64,000 bases of DNA from Phycisphaerales bacterium (GCA_020852275.1 JADZBE010000023.1:1-64000), one strand, 5' to 3'; counted from the first letter of the stretch, positions 32,845 through 42,128 are shown. Program-made: numbers and translations. The notes: generated by a model not told the origin, from the letters alone.

Positions 32845-33729
32845 ATGATGAGCGCACTTACGGTCAGCACGATGACGCTTCCGGCGCAACGCCGCATCGC
32901 CCGCGCGGCGGCCGCGACGAAGCCCGCGCGGTCCGCGCTGCCCAGGATCGCGTGGTCCGCGCGGCGGAGGCTCGCGCCGCCCATGCTGGTGGGGCTTGCG
33001 TTTCTCGCCGCCACCGGGTGCTCGCACAAGAACGAGGACATCCTCGACTTCCTGCAGGCGCACGAGCATGAGACTTCCGCCATCGAGTATCGCGTGGGCG
33101 TGCCGGACTCCATCCTCATCAGCGCGCCGCGGATTCTGGAAATCGACGGCGAGGCCGCGCGCATTCAGCCGGACGGGAAGATCAGCCTGCGGCTGCTCGG
33201 CGACGTGAAGGTCAGCGGCATGACGGCCAAGGAGATCGGCGCCAAGCTGGAGGTGCTGCTCAACGAGTATTACGTGGACCCGAAAGTCAGCGTGCGCATC
33301 GCGGGGTACGGCAGCAAGAAGTACTACGTCTTTGGCGAAGTCGGCGGCGTGGGTCCGCACACGTACACCGGTCGCGACACGCTGATGGACGTCATCGCGC
33401 GCTCGGGCGTTTCGTTCATGTCGTGGACCAGCCAGGTGAGGATCCTGCGCCCCAGTCCGAACGAGAAGGATCGCCGCACCATCGTCGTGGACGTGGACCA
33501 CATGATTCGCACCGGCGACGTGAGCGCCAACGTCCTGATCGAGCCGGAGGACATCGTGTACGTGCCGCCGACGCCGCTGGCGTGGGTCGGGCAACGCATC
33601 CGCGAAGTGCTGTTCCCCATCGCTCCGGTGATGGAGGCGTACAAGGCGCCGGCGCAGGTGATGGACGCGGCGGATGAGTACCAGGAAGAGGACGACGACA
33701 ATAATCGGCCGAGATTCAGGAGGTTCTAG
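32845..33729 (+). CDS. Polysaccharide export lipoprotein (Wza-like)
   Basis: The 294-residue product has a basic N-terminal stretch and then a lipoprotein signal, LVGLAFLAATGC. The poly-export domain follows (EYRVGVPDSILISAPRILE, then IQPDGKISLRLLGDVKVSGM, about residues 75-160). One SLBB-like segment comes next (YYVFGEVGGVGPHTYTGRDT). Wza-family proteins form the outer-membrane exit channel for exopolysaccharides. The C-terminus is short, acidic and then basic (EEDDDNNRPRFRRF). ATG 32845 (followed by ATG 32848) is the listed start; ATG 32983, just before the signal, is possible and would remove the basic extension. The neighbours agree with an export role. Confidence 0.85.
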   Translation: MMSALTVSTMTLPAQRRIARAAAATKPARSALPRIAWSARRRLAPPMLVGLAFLAATGCSHKNEDILDFLQAHEHETSAIEYRVGVPDSILISAPRILEIDGEAARIQPDGKISLRLLGDVKVSGMTAKEIGAKLEVLLNEYYVDPKVSVRIAGYGSKKYYVFGEVGGVGPHTYTGRDTLMDVIARSGVSFMSWTSQVRILRPSPNEKDRRTIVVDVDHMIRTGDVSANVLIEPEDIVYVPPTPLAWVGQRIREVLFPIAPVMEAYKAPAQVMDAADEYQEEDDDNNRPRFRRF

Positions 33730-33782
33730 GTGCAGCGCCGCGGGATTCTCGCATCGGATGTTTTTGAGAGCCGCGCCCGTTC

Positions 33783-33945
33783 AGAGCCGCGACCGTAAGG
33801 GAGCGAGTTGTGCAGCTCAGAAGCGATTCTTCAGACGCAACAGGCAAGATGCAACAGAACCGCTCCCTCACGGTCGCGGCTCTGCAAGGCACGGTCGCGG
33901 CTTCGAAAGGCACGGTCGCGGCTCCGAAAGGCGCTGCAGCGCGGA
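33783..33945 (+). repeat. Repeats of the ACGGTCGCGGCTC family
   Basis: AGAGCCGCGACCGTAAGGGA at 33783 is matched by its inverted form (TCCCTCACGGTCGCGGCTCT) ending near 33884. GGTCGCGGCT then recurs every 23-24 bases (near 33870, 33894 and 33917). The same family occurs at 61979-62032. It lies in the 33730-34068 gap between the export and kinase genes, where I see no gene. Confidence 0.85.
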
Positions 33946-34068
33946 AGCGGAAATCGTGATATCTGACGCGTCGCCGGCGCTGCGATCGGCGTGCTCTGGG
34001 GTGTGACGCGGCGGACGCGGACTGCCCGGCGATGGCTCGGGCGGCAGTCCGCTGAAAGTGGATGGCAT

Positions 34069-35025
34069 ATGGGCAGAATGGCGGAGGCTCTCAAACGGGC
34101 GGAACAGGAGCGCAAGGACGCCATGAGCCGCCGCGCGCAGCCGGCGCCCGGTGCCGCTTCGGCCACGGCCCTGCTCGATGCGCCGGCGATCATGCCGCCG
34201 CCGTTGCACGACGCCCCCGCGCAGCAGCCGTCCGCCCCCGCACAGGAACACGTCCCGCCGCCGCCGCCGGTCCCGGGCATGGCGGAGTCGCTGGTGGCGT
34301 ACTACGAAAAATCATCGCTGGTCACGGAGCAGTACCGCTCCCTGCGAACCCGCCTGCTGAGCCAGAACCCGCAGGGCGAGCATCAGGTCATCGCCATCAC
34401 CAGCGCCATCCCGCGCGAAGGCAAGAGCGTGACGACGCTGAACCTCGGCTGCATCATGGCCGAGATTCGCCACCAGAAGGTGCTCATGGTGGACGGCGAC
34501 TTCCGCCGCAGCACGCTCCACAAGCTGCTGAACCTGCCCAGCAAGCCCGGGCTGACGGACGTGCTGGCGGGCGAGGCCTCTTATGAGGATGTGATCCAGC
34601 CGACTCCGCTGCCGAACCTGTTTTTCATTCCCGCCGGCGGCGCCAAGGACCGCTCCGCCGCGGAGCTCCTCAGCAACCCGTTGGCGCGCCAGCTCGTCCG
34701 CCGCATGAACAGCGAGTTTCACTACACGTTCGTCGATACGCCGCCCGCCACCACCGTCACCGACGCGGGCATCATCGGGCAGATGTGCAACGGCGTGCTG
34801 GTCATCGTGCGCCTCAATTACACGCACGAAAGCACGGCGCGAACGGCGGTTCGTCTGCTGCAGGCCAACAACGTGCCCATCATCGGCGGACTCGTGATCG
34901 GGCGCGATCGTCCGCACGCGGGGTATGGATACGGATACGGCTACGGGTACGGATACGGCTACGGGTATCAGAGGTACTACAACTACTACCGCGACTACTA
35001 CCTCGAGGGGAAGGATTCCAAGTGA
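34069..35025 (+). CDS. CpsD/CapB-like tyrosine-protein kinase
   Basis: The 318-residue product has an N-terminal helix (GRMAEALKRAEQERK), a Pro/Ala linker and a BY-kinase ATPase domain from about residue 85. Walker A is IPREGKSVTTLN (deviant, with EGKS), Walker A' VLMVDGDFRRSTLH and Walker B YTFVDTPPA. Such kinases control chain length and export of polysaccharide together with Wzc-type partners. The C-terminus has seven or more alternating Gly-Tyr residues followed by a Tyr cluster (QRYYNYYRDYYLEG), the expected autophosphorylation tail. Start ATG 34069 matches the family N-terminus. The stop overlaps the next gene's GTG by 4 bases (GTGA), so the two are coupled. Confidence 0.88.
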   Translation: MGRMAEALKRAEQERKDAMSRRAQPAPGAASATALLDAPAIMPPPLHDAPAQQPSAPAQEHVPPPPPVPGMAESLVAYYEKSSLVTEQYRSLRTRLLSQNPQGEHQVIAITSAIPREGKSVTTLNLGCIMAEIRHQKVLMVDGDFRRSTLHKLLNLPSKPGLTDVLAGEASYEDVIQPTPLPNLFFIPAGGAKDRSAAELLSNPLARQLVRRMNSEFHYTFVDTPPATTVTDAGIIGQMCNGVLVIVRLNYTHESTARTAVRLLQANNVPIIGGLVIGRDRPHAGYGYGYGYGYGYGYGYQRYYNYYRDYYLEGKDSK

Positions 35026-36422
35026 GCACGGTCGCGGACACGGACACGCAGGCCGGGGGTGCGGTGCAGCGCCGCGGCGAGAGGGTTGAGGATGGCTTTT
35101 CGCCGGCGCATTCGCACCCGCATGCGCAAGGCGGGACTCGCGCGGAGCATCCGCGCAGAGGCTCGACCGCGCTGGATGATTGCGCAGGCGGCTCGCCGCC
35201 CCATCCTTCGGAACCGCCGATCCTCGCGGACCGCGCGATCGTGTGCATTGCCAGCGACTACGACTTCGACCCCACGGGCAAACACCACATCATGCGCGAG
35301 CTGGCGCGCTCCAATCGCGTGCTGTGGGTGAACTATCACGGGTCGCGGCGTCCCCGCGCCACCGGCTCCGACGCGGGCAAGGCGCTGCGGACGCTGCTGC
35401 GCGCGGCGCGTGGCGCCAGCGCGGTGAGACCCGGCATGATGCAGGTGACGCCGATCATCGTGCCCGGCGCGCGCTCGCGGCTCTTCGACCGGATCAACCG
35501 GGCGCTGCTCGTGCGTCAGCTTCGCGCGCCGCTGGAATCGCTGTGCGCCGGCCGTTCTCTGCCGGTGCAGGTCTGGTCATTCGCCCCGGACACGGCCTTT
35601 CTGCGCGGCGCGTTCAACGAGGAAGCGCTGGTCTATTACTGCGTGGACGAGTTCAGTCAGTTCGAGGGTTACGATCCGTCCGTGGTGGCGCGCAAGGAGG
35701 TCGAGCTGCTGCGCTGCGCGGACGTGGTATTCGCTTCGTCGGAGGAGCTGGCGCTGACCAAGCGCCATCACCGCGGCGACGTGCACCTCGTGCGCCACGG
35801 CGTCGAGTACGACCATTTCGCGCAGGCGTGGCGCTCGCCCTGGCCTTGCCCGGCTGATCTGGCGGACTGGGACACGCCGATCTTCGGGTTTTTCGGGTTG
35901 ATCCAGCATTGGGTGGACGTCGAGCTGATCGCGGCCGCGGCACGACTGCGTCCGCAGTACGCGTTCGCACTTCTCGGCGAGGCGCGAACGGACGTGTCAC
36001 TTCTGGAGGGCTTGCCCAACGTCCGCCTCCTCGGGCGCCGTCCCTACGGCGACCTTCCCGCCTACTGCGCCCGCTTCAGCGCCGGGCTTCTGCCGTTCAA
36101 GCGGAACGAGCTGACGCGGAACGTCAACCCGATCAAGCTGCGCGAATACCTTGCCGCCGGTCTGCCGGTCATCTCGACCGCGCTACCCGAGGTGGAGCGC
36201 TACGCGCCGCACGCCCGCATCATTGCGACCCCCGAGGAACTCGCCCGCGCCTGCGACGCGCTGGCATGCCCCCCGGACCGCCACGCGCGGGAACGCCTCA
36301 GCCGCCGCATGGCGGACGAGTCCTGGCCCAGCGTGGTGCGCGAGCTTTCGCGCGTGGTTGTCAAGTCGATGGCGCCGCGAACGACTCACCGCGACGTTCT
36401 TTCGGCTCCAGACGCGGGCTGA
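35022..36422 (+). CDS. GT4-type glycosyltransferase
   Basis: The 466-residue product begins at a GTG overlapping the kinase stop. The first 65 residues are disordered-looking, then a GT-B fold follows. N-domain strands include ADRAIVCIASDYDFDPTGKH and VLWVNYHGSRRP. The C-domain has HLVRHGVEYDHFA, FGFFGLIQHWVDVELI, LLGRRPYGDLPAY and the donor-site region NPIKLREYLAAGLPVIST with the E-x7-E-like acidic pair (LREYLAAGLPVISTALPEVE). This is typical of family 4 enzymes using nucleotide sugars. Its place at the end of the export operon implies it adds a sugar to the exported polysaccharide or its lipid carrier. Confidence 0.85.
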   Translation: MSTVADTDTQAGGAVQRRGERVEDGFSPAHSHPHAQGGTRAEHPRRGSTALDDCAGGSPPHPSEPPILADRAIVCIASDYDFDPTGKHHIMRELARSNRVLWVNYHGSRRPRATGSDAGKALRTLLRAARGASAVRPGMMQVTPIIVPGARSRLFDRINRALLVRQLRAPLESLCAGRSLPVQVWSFAPDTAFLRGAFNEEALVYYCVDEFSQFEGYDPSVVARKEVELLRCADVVFASSEELALTKRHHRGDVHLVRHGVEYDHFAQAWRSPWPCPADLADWDTPIFGFFGLIQHWVDVELIAAAARLRPQYAFALLGEARTDVSLLEGLPNVRLLGRRPYGDLPAYCARFSAGLLPFKRNELTRNVNPIKLREYLAAGLPVISTALPEVERYAPHARIIATPEELARACDALACPPDRHARERLSRRMADESWPSVVRELSRVVVKSMAPRTTHRDVLSAPDAG

Positions 36423-36586
36423 GCGGATGCATCGCTGCGGCATCGAAGCGCGGTCTTCCCGACGATTCCTTGCAGCTCGACGCGTTTCTGAAGGGCCCTG
36501 CTCAAACAGGGATTCTGGTCGTTTCGCGTTGGATGCCGTTTCCGTAAAGTGGGGAGATGGAGGCCGCGCGATCCACATCTTGCAGA

Positions 36587-36623
36587 CCATGAAATTCCGT
36601 CATTGCCTACCGGATTTTCATGG
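36587..36623 (+). promoter_or_regulatory. Inverted repeat overlapping the first ATG of the DUF4143 gene
   Basis: CCATGAAATTCCG at 36587-36599 is mirrored by CGGATTTTCATGG at 36611-36623, with a single mismatch across an 11-base loop. The right arm contains ATG 36620. In RNA it would sequester that start; as DNA it could be an operator. Confidence 0.55.
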
Positions 36624-36637
36624 TGTATCCTCAAGGC

Positions 36638-37804
36638 ATGATTGACCGGAAAGAGGAGGTGAGGCGGGTAGGGACGGCGCTGCGACGCAGCCCGATCGTG
36701 GCGCTGCTGGGTCCGCGCCAATGCGGTAAGACCACCCTCGCACGACAATTCGTCGCCGCCGATTCGCTCAACACGTTCGACCTTGAGGATCCAACGAGCC
36801 TCGCCCGGCTCAACGAGCCGGACCTGGCACTCCGCGGGTTGAAGGGGCTTGTGATCATCGATGAGATTCAGCGCCGTCCCGATCTGTTCCCACTGTTGCG
36901 CGTGCTGTCGGACCGTCGCCCGGTGCGCGCTCGGTTCCTGATCCTTGGCCGCGCGTCGCCTGAACTGCTCCGCCAGTCCTCCGAGACGCTGGCGGGTCGC
37001 ATGGAGACGGTCCTGCTGCACGGCTTCCGCGTGAGCGACGTGGGGGCGTCTGCGCAACACCGGCTTTGGCTTCGTGGAGGGTTCCCGCGCTCGTTCACGG
37101 CCCGCAGTGAGAAAGACTCCTTCGCCTGGCGTCGAGAGTTCGTTCGAACTTTCCTGGAACGCGACGTGCCCCAGCTTGGAGTTCAGATTCCGGCCGCAGC
37201 GCTGCACCGTTTCTGGAACATGCTGGCTCATTACCACGGTCAGGTATGGAATGCCGCGGAGCTGGCGAGGGCGCTGGCGGCTAACGAATCAACCGTCCGG
37301 AGGTACCTTGACCTGCTGAGCGGGTTGTCCATGTTGCGCCAGCTCCCGGCGTGGTTCGAAAACCTCCGCAAGCGCCAGGTGAAGTCGCCGAAAGTCTACG
37401 TCCGTGACAGCGGGTTGCTGCACGGGTTGCTCGGCGTCGCGGGTCTGCGCGAGCTGCAGAGTCATCCCAAGGTGGGGGCATCGTGGGAGGGGTTCGCGGT
37501 CGAGCAAGTGTTGATGGCCGTGGAGCCGGATGAAGCGTATTTCTGGGCCACACACCAGGGGGCGGAGCTTGACCTTCTTCTTTTCAAAGGTGGCAGGCGG
37601 TTCGGTGTCGAGTGCAAGCGGGTCGATGCGCCGAGACTGACTCCCTCGATGCGCATGGCTCTGACGGACTTGGAGCTGGAGCGCCTGTACGTCGTGTACC
37701 CCGGGGAAAAGGCTTACACTCTCGCGGAACGCATAGAGGTGATTCCGTTGCACGAATGGGCGGGATCGACTGCGCGGGCGCGACGCGCGCTGGGGCGCGG
37801 ATGA
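36638..37804 (+). CDS. AAA_14/DUF4143 ATP-binding protein
   Basis: The 388-residue product has Walker A LLGPRQCGKTTLARQF (near residue 28) and Walker B LVIIDEIQRRPDLFP (near 78). A winged-helix-like middle follows, then the DUF4143 domain with the PD-(D/E)XK-like stretch GAELDLLLFKGGRRFGVECK near residue 315. Proteins of this architecture are frequent and mobile-looking in bacteria and their function is unresolved. ATG 36638 gives the usual family N-terminus (MIDRKEEVRRVG). ATG 36620, inside the inverted repeat, would add six residues. The gene stands alone between the polysaccharide locus and sucD and is followed immediately by a truncated palindromic repeat (37817-37832). Confidence 0.85.
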   Translation: MIDRKEEVRRVGTALRRSPIVALLGPRQCGKTTLARQFVAADSLNTFDLEDPTSLARLNEPDLALRGLKGLVIIDEIQRRPDLFPLLRVLSDRRPVRARFLILGRASPELLRQSSETLAGRMETVLLHGFRVSDVGASAQHRLWLRGGFPRSFTARSEKDSFAWRREFVRTFLERDVPQLGVQIPAAALHRFWNMLAHYHGQVWNAAELARALAANESTVRRYLDLLSGLSMLRQLPAWFENLRKRQVKSPKVYVRDSGLLHGLLGVAGLRELQSHPKVGASWEGFAVEQVLMAVEPDEAYFWATHQGAELDLLLFKGGRRFGVECKRVDAPRLTPSMRMALTDLELERLYVVYPGEKAYTLAERIEVIPLHEWAGSTARARRALGRG

Positions 37805-37888
37805 CAGGATTGGAGTCCCGCCTGCGCGGGAAAGGCAATTGCGCAACGATTCAGCCCCGCGGCCGCTCTCGCTCCAGCGCCGCGACCG

Positions 37889-38779
<891 letters not shown>

Positions 38780-38912
38780 GCGAGAGTTCCGCTGAAGTTG
38801 AAGCCGAAAGCCGCCGACGCGGCGCCGCGTCCACGCGGTTGGCGGCAGGGACGGAGTATGCCGGGGACGCAGGTGCGTGTCCAACGGCAAGAGTGAGGGA
38901 GCGGGTTGCGGC

Positions 38913-39255
38913 GTGTGCCCATCCCGTCGGGCGCTTCGGGTCTGCCAACCCGCCCGAAAACATGGGCACACCCGACGGTGCGCTGCGGCCCGTGCGACGT
39001 TGCCCGTGCGGCGTCGCGCGGCTAGGATGGTCCGCTCGCCGACGGCGCCCGCTGACGGCCAGGTCCCATGCAGTGAGCTGCGTGGGCAACGGGTCAGGCT
39101 GGAAACAGAGCAGCCCACCCATTCGGTTCAGGTGCCGTGGTCAACCTGGTCGTCAGCGGGCGCCGTCGGGGAGGAGACACAAGTTTCGAACCGTGTCTGC
39201 GGCACAGGTCTGCAGCCGTGCAGGTGGCACAGGTTTTCAGCCTGTGGGCAAAGCA
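38913..39255 (+). repeat. Cluster of unrelated inverted repeats upstream of dnaX
   Basis: Three structures lie between the divergent sucD and dnaX genes. GTGTGCCCAT at 38913 pairs with ATGGGCACAC at 38962. GCCGACGGCGCCCGCTGAC at 39038-39056 pairs with its inverted copy at 39152-39169. CACAGG...CCTGTG palindromes occur at 39205-39250 (for example CACAGGTTTTCAGCCTGTG). I see no gene in 38780-39300. The region must contain promoters for both flanking genes. Confidence 0.8.
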
Positions 39256-39300
39256 CGGGGCCGCGACCCGCGACGAAGGGATCACCCGACCGAGGCGCGC

Positions 39301-40614
39301 ATGTCGTATCAGGTTCTGGCACGCAAATACCGCAGCGCGACGTTCGACGAGCTGGTCGGACAGGAGGCGGTCGCCGCGACGCTGAAGAACGCCATCCTCT
39401 CCAACCGGGTGCACCACGGCTACCTGTTCACCGGCACGCGAGGCGTGGGGAAGACCTCCGCCGCGCGCATTCTCGCCAAGGCGCTCAACTGCCTGGGCTT
39501 CGACCAGCCGACGGTGACGCCGTGCCGCGCGTGCGAACCGTGCCGGCGGATCGCGGAGGGCGAGGACATCGACGTGGTGGAGATCGACGCCGCGAGCAAC
39601 ACCGGCGTGGACGACATCCGCATTCTGCGCGGCAACGCGGCGTTCCGACCGGCGCGCTGCCGGTTCAAGGTCTACATCATCGACGAAGTCCACATGCTCA
39701 GCACGAACGCCTTCAACGCGCTCCTCAAGACGCTGGAGGAGCCGCCCGAGCACGTCAAGTTCATTCTGGCGACGACGGAAATTCAGAAAGTCCCCGCGAC
39801 GATCCAGAGCCGCTGCCAGCGGTTCGACTTCCGCGCGCTGCCGCCGGCGCGCATCGGCGAGCAGCTCGACCGCATCCTTCAGTCCGAGCAGATCCGCGCC
39901 GAATCTGAAGTGGTGAAGCGCATCGCGCGGCTGGCGAACGGCTCCATGCGCGACGCGCTCTCGCTGCTGGACAAAGTGCTCTCCTTCGGCGGCAACGAGC
40001 TGACGGCGGGCCTGCTGGACGAGTTGCTGCCGCCGGCGCTGGACGAGTGGTCGTACGACCTCGTCGATACGCTCGCGGCCGGGGACGCCGCCGCGACGCT
40101 CCTGAAGCTGGACGAGGCCGTGGGCACCGGGCAGACGCTGGATCGCATCGTGGATCTTTTGATCGAACACCTGCGCAAGCTGATGGTCGTGCGGGTCTGC
40201 GGTCAGGACACCGAGTTGCTCGACGCGCCGGAGCATCTGCGCGCCCGATTCGCGCAGCAGGCGGCGGCGTTTGATCCGCCCGTGTATGTGTTCATGGTGA
40301 CGCTGCTGGAGGAGCTTCGCCGAGCGTTGCGTTCCAGCGGCGCGGGGCGGTCGCTGGCGGATGCGGCCATGGTCCGGCTTGCCATGGCGCCGCAGTTTAC
40401 GGACATTCGCAAGCTCCTTGCCGCCGCGCCCGCGGATCGTCCGGCCGCGGTCGCGGATCGACCGGCTCCGTCTTCTGATCGTTCAGCGGCGTCCGCACAA
40501 CCTCCGACGAGGTTGGCGGGCCCGGCTGCGTCGACGGCATCCGGCGCCGGCGTTGCGGCGGCGAGCGCGGAAAAAAAAAACTGGACGCCCCGACCGTCGT
40601 CGCGGAGCGCGTAG
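39301..40614 (+). CDS. dnaX: DNA polymerase III gamma/tau subunit, zero-frame (short) product
   Basis: DnaX is the clamp-loader ATPase. The frame from ATG 39301 encodes YQVLARKYRSATFDELVGQE, Walker A GTRGVGKTSAARI (near residue 45) and the zinc module CLGFDQPTVTPCRACEPC (near 65). Walker B is YIIDEVHMLSTNAFNALLK (near 122), and ATTEIQKVPATIQSRCQRF carries the arginine finger (SRC). The ATPase and collar domains end near residue 350, followed by an Ala/Pro linker. The zero frame stops at TAG 40612-40614, giving 437 residues, a gamma-like product. Just before the stop is a run of ten A (40571-40580), from which the -1 frame stays open to 41066. ybaB and recR follow. Confidence 0.95.
   Translation: MSYQVLARKYRSATFDELVGQEAVAATLKNAILSNRVHHGYLFTGTRGVGKTSAARILAKALNCLGFDQPTVTPCRACEPCRRIAEGEDIDVVEIDAASNTGVDDIRILRGNAAFRPARCRFKVYIIDEVHMLSTNAFNALLKTLEEPPEHVKFILATTEIQKVPATIQSRCQRFDFRALPPARIGEQLDRILQSEQIRAESEVVKRIARLANGSMRDALSLLDKVLSFGGNELTAGLLDELLPPALDEWSYDLVDTLAAGDAAATLLKLDEAVGTGQTLDRIVDLLIEHLRKLMVVRVCGQDTELLDAPEHLRARFAQQAAAFDPPVYVFMVTLLEELRRALRSSGAGRSLADAAMVRLAMAPQFTDIRKLLAAAPADRPAAVADRPAPSSDRSAASAQPPTRLAGPAASTASGAGVAAASAEKKNWTPRPSSRSA
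40571..40580 (+). promoter_or_regulatory. dnaX: A10 slippage site in dnaX
   Basis: Ten consecutive A occur at the end of the dnaX linker. They contain the classical A-AAA-AAA heptamer in the zero frame (GAA AAA AAA AAC). Slippage by -1, in the ribosome or as an extra A during transcription, moves reading into the long frame. dnaX genes of other bacteria use A-rich slippery sites to make two subunits. A homopolymer length error in the assembly is the alternative explanation. Confidence 0.75.
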
Positions 40615-41066
40615 CCCCTGCGAGATTCGTGGCGCCTGCAAGCGGAGGCGCCCCGCTGCCCGGGCCGGGTTCCCTCGGCGGTCGTCGGGATGCCGTCGCG
40701 CCGGGTTCCTCAGCAGAAGCAAGGCGGATGCGAGCGCCGGCGCCGCCGCAGCCGGTCGCCTCTGCGGGCGCGGCGTTGCTGCCTGGAATGCCCGACCCGG
40801 GGCCGGAGCGTCTATCTCCTGCAACGCCGGGGCGCTCGACGGATGAGCTGCGCAAGGCGGCGATGCGGGACCCGTTCGTGAGAGAAGCAATGGCGCGCTT
40901 CGATGCGCGGCTGGTGGATGTCACGGAGGCCCAGTCCGAGCCTGCGACGGCGAGCGAGCCGGCCGCGGAGTCGGAGCCGAAGGTCGCGCCGCTCGAGCCG
41001 GGAATGACCGCGGAGGCCGACGTCCTTCCGGTGATGGAAATCGAGGAATCAAGGGAGCTGGACTGA
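40572..41066 (+). CDS. dnaX: tau-type C-terminal extension of DnaX (-1 frame)
   Basis: From the A10 run the -1 frame reads KKKLDAPTVVAERVAP and continues without a stop for 164 codons to TGA 41064-41066. It contains a Pro/Ala linker and ends with a compact motif, LRKAAMRDPFVREAMARFDA then RLVDV. This resembles the short conserved segment near the end of many DnaX tau proteins ('D-P-x-V-x-x-x-x-x-x-F-x-A-x-x-x-x-V'). The TGA shares its last base with the ybaB ATG, which only makes sense if this frame is translated. With the shift, full-length DnaX would be about 588 residues. A Met codon at 40629 is unlikely to be a real start. Confidence 0.75.
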   Translation, partial: KKKLDAPTVVAERVAPARFVAPASGGAPLPGPGSLGGRRDAVAPGSSAEARRMRAPAPPQPVASAGAALLPGMPDPGPERLSPATPGRSTDELRKAAMRDPFVREAMARFDARLVDVTEAQSEPATASEPAAESEPKVAPLEPGMTAEADVLPVMEIEESRELD

Positions 41067-41413
41067 TGTTTGGAGGCCTGGGAAATCTGACCGGCATGTT
41101 GAAGTCCGCGCGCGAACTGCAGGGCAACATGGCGAAGATGCAGGAGTCGCTCGCGGCGCGACGCTATGAGGCGGAGTCCGGCGGCGGGTTCGTCCGCGCC
41201 ATCGTGGACGGGCGCGGCGCGCTGATGGATATCAAAATCGATCCGCGCGCCGTCGCGGACGTCGAGCTGCTCGAAGACCTCGTCAAGAGCGCCGTGACGG
41301 CGGCGGCCGCGCGGGCGCAGGAGGGCATGGCCGCGGAGATGAGCCGGCTCACCGGCGGTCTGAATCTGCCGCCGAACCTGGTGGAGATGCTCGGGGGGCA
41401 GGCGTCGCCGTGA
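41066..41413 (+). CDS. ybaB: YbaB/EbfC family nucleoid-associated protein
   Basis: The 115-residue product (GNLTGMLKSARELQGNMAKM, then ESGGGFVRAIVDGRGALMDIKIDP) is a typical YbaB/EbfC protein. This is a small homodimeric DNA-binding protein found in the dnaX-ybaB-recR operon of many bacteria. Its ATG overlaps the TGA of the -1 dnaX frame by one base, and its own TGA overlaps the recR GTG by four. Translation of the three genes is therefore probably coupled. The conserved C-terminal segment (GLNLPPNL) is present. Confidence 0.93.
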   Translation: MFGGLGNLTGMLKSARELQGNMAKMQESLAARRYEAESGGGFVRAIVDGRGALMDIKIDPRAVADVELLEDLVKSAVTAAAARAQEGMAAEMSRLTGGLNLPPNLVEMLGGQASP

Positions 41414-42015
41414 AGGGTTCCAGCCACATCGAGTCGCTGGAGCGGCTGAAGGACCGGCTCAAGAAGCTGCCGGGCATCGGCGCGCGCAGCGCGGAGCGCA
41501 TCGCCTTCTTCATCCTGCGCGGTCCGCGCGAGGATGCCGAGTCGCTCGCGGCGGCCGTGCTCGATGTCAAGGACAAGGTCAATCACTGCTCCGTATGCTT
41601 CAACCTGACAGAGACGGACCCGTGCGCGATCTGCGCCGACCCGCGGCGCGAAGCGGGCGAAGTCTGGGTGGTCGAGCAACCCAACGATGTCATCGCGCTG
41701 GAAGCGACGGGTCTGGTGCGCGGCAAGTATCACGTGCTGCTGGGGCACGTTTCCGGCTTGGACGGCATCGAGCCGGACGACCTGACCATCGCGCCGCTCG
41801 TGCAGCGCGTGAAGGGCGGCGGCATCCGCGAGCTGGTGCTCGCGCTCAACCCGACGCTCGAAGGCGACGGCACGGCGTTGTACATCCAGAGCCTGCTGGC
41901 CGACGCCGGCGTGCGGATGACGCGGCCCTCGCGCGGGCTGGCGGTCGGGTCGCAGATTGAGTATGCATCGAGCGGGATGCTGGAGGCGGCCATTCGCGGG
42001 CGCTCGCCGATGTAA
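41410..42015 (+). CDS. recR: Recombination protein RecR
   Basis: RecR works with RecF and RecO to load RecA at gaps. The 201-residue product has the N-terminal helix-hairpin-helix (LKKLPGIGARSAERIAFF) and the C4 zinc finger (CSVCFNLTETDPCAIC, near residue 58). The Toprim domain follows (VWVVEQPNDVIALE and LALNPTLEGDGTALYI), then the C-terminal Walker-B-like GLAVGSQIEYAS. Length is standard. Start GTG 41410 overlaps the ybaB stop (GTGA). Confidence 0.96.
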   Translation: MKGSSHIESLERLKDRLKKLPGIGARSAERIAFFILRGPREDAESLAAAVLDVKDKVNHCSVCFNLTETDPCAICADPRREAGEVWVVEQPNDVIALEATGLVRGKYHVLLGHVSGLDGIEPDDLTIAPLVQRVKGGGIRELVLALNPTLEGDGTALYIQSLLADAGVRMTRPSRGLAVGSQIEYASSGMLEAAIRGRSPM

Positions 42016-42128
42016 TCGCGCGTCCCAGCGCGGGCGCGCACGGATCGCCGCATGCATCGCGTGACCTGCGCCCGGCGGCACGCGCCGCGCGGCACGCGCC
42101 GGGTGGATCGCGCCGGCTGGCACGCGCC

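Noticed and set aside
38839-39300. N-terminal extension of dnaX
   Set aside because: The open frame translates inverted repeats and has no DnaX-like residues; ATG 39301 is the family start.
40629-41066. Independent gene starting at ATG 40629 after dnaX
   Set aside because: No SD, and the frame is open back to the A10 run; the C-terminal motif is tau-like, so it is better read as the dnaX extension.
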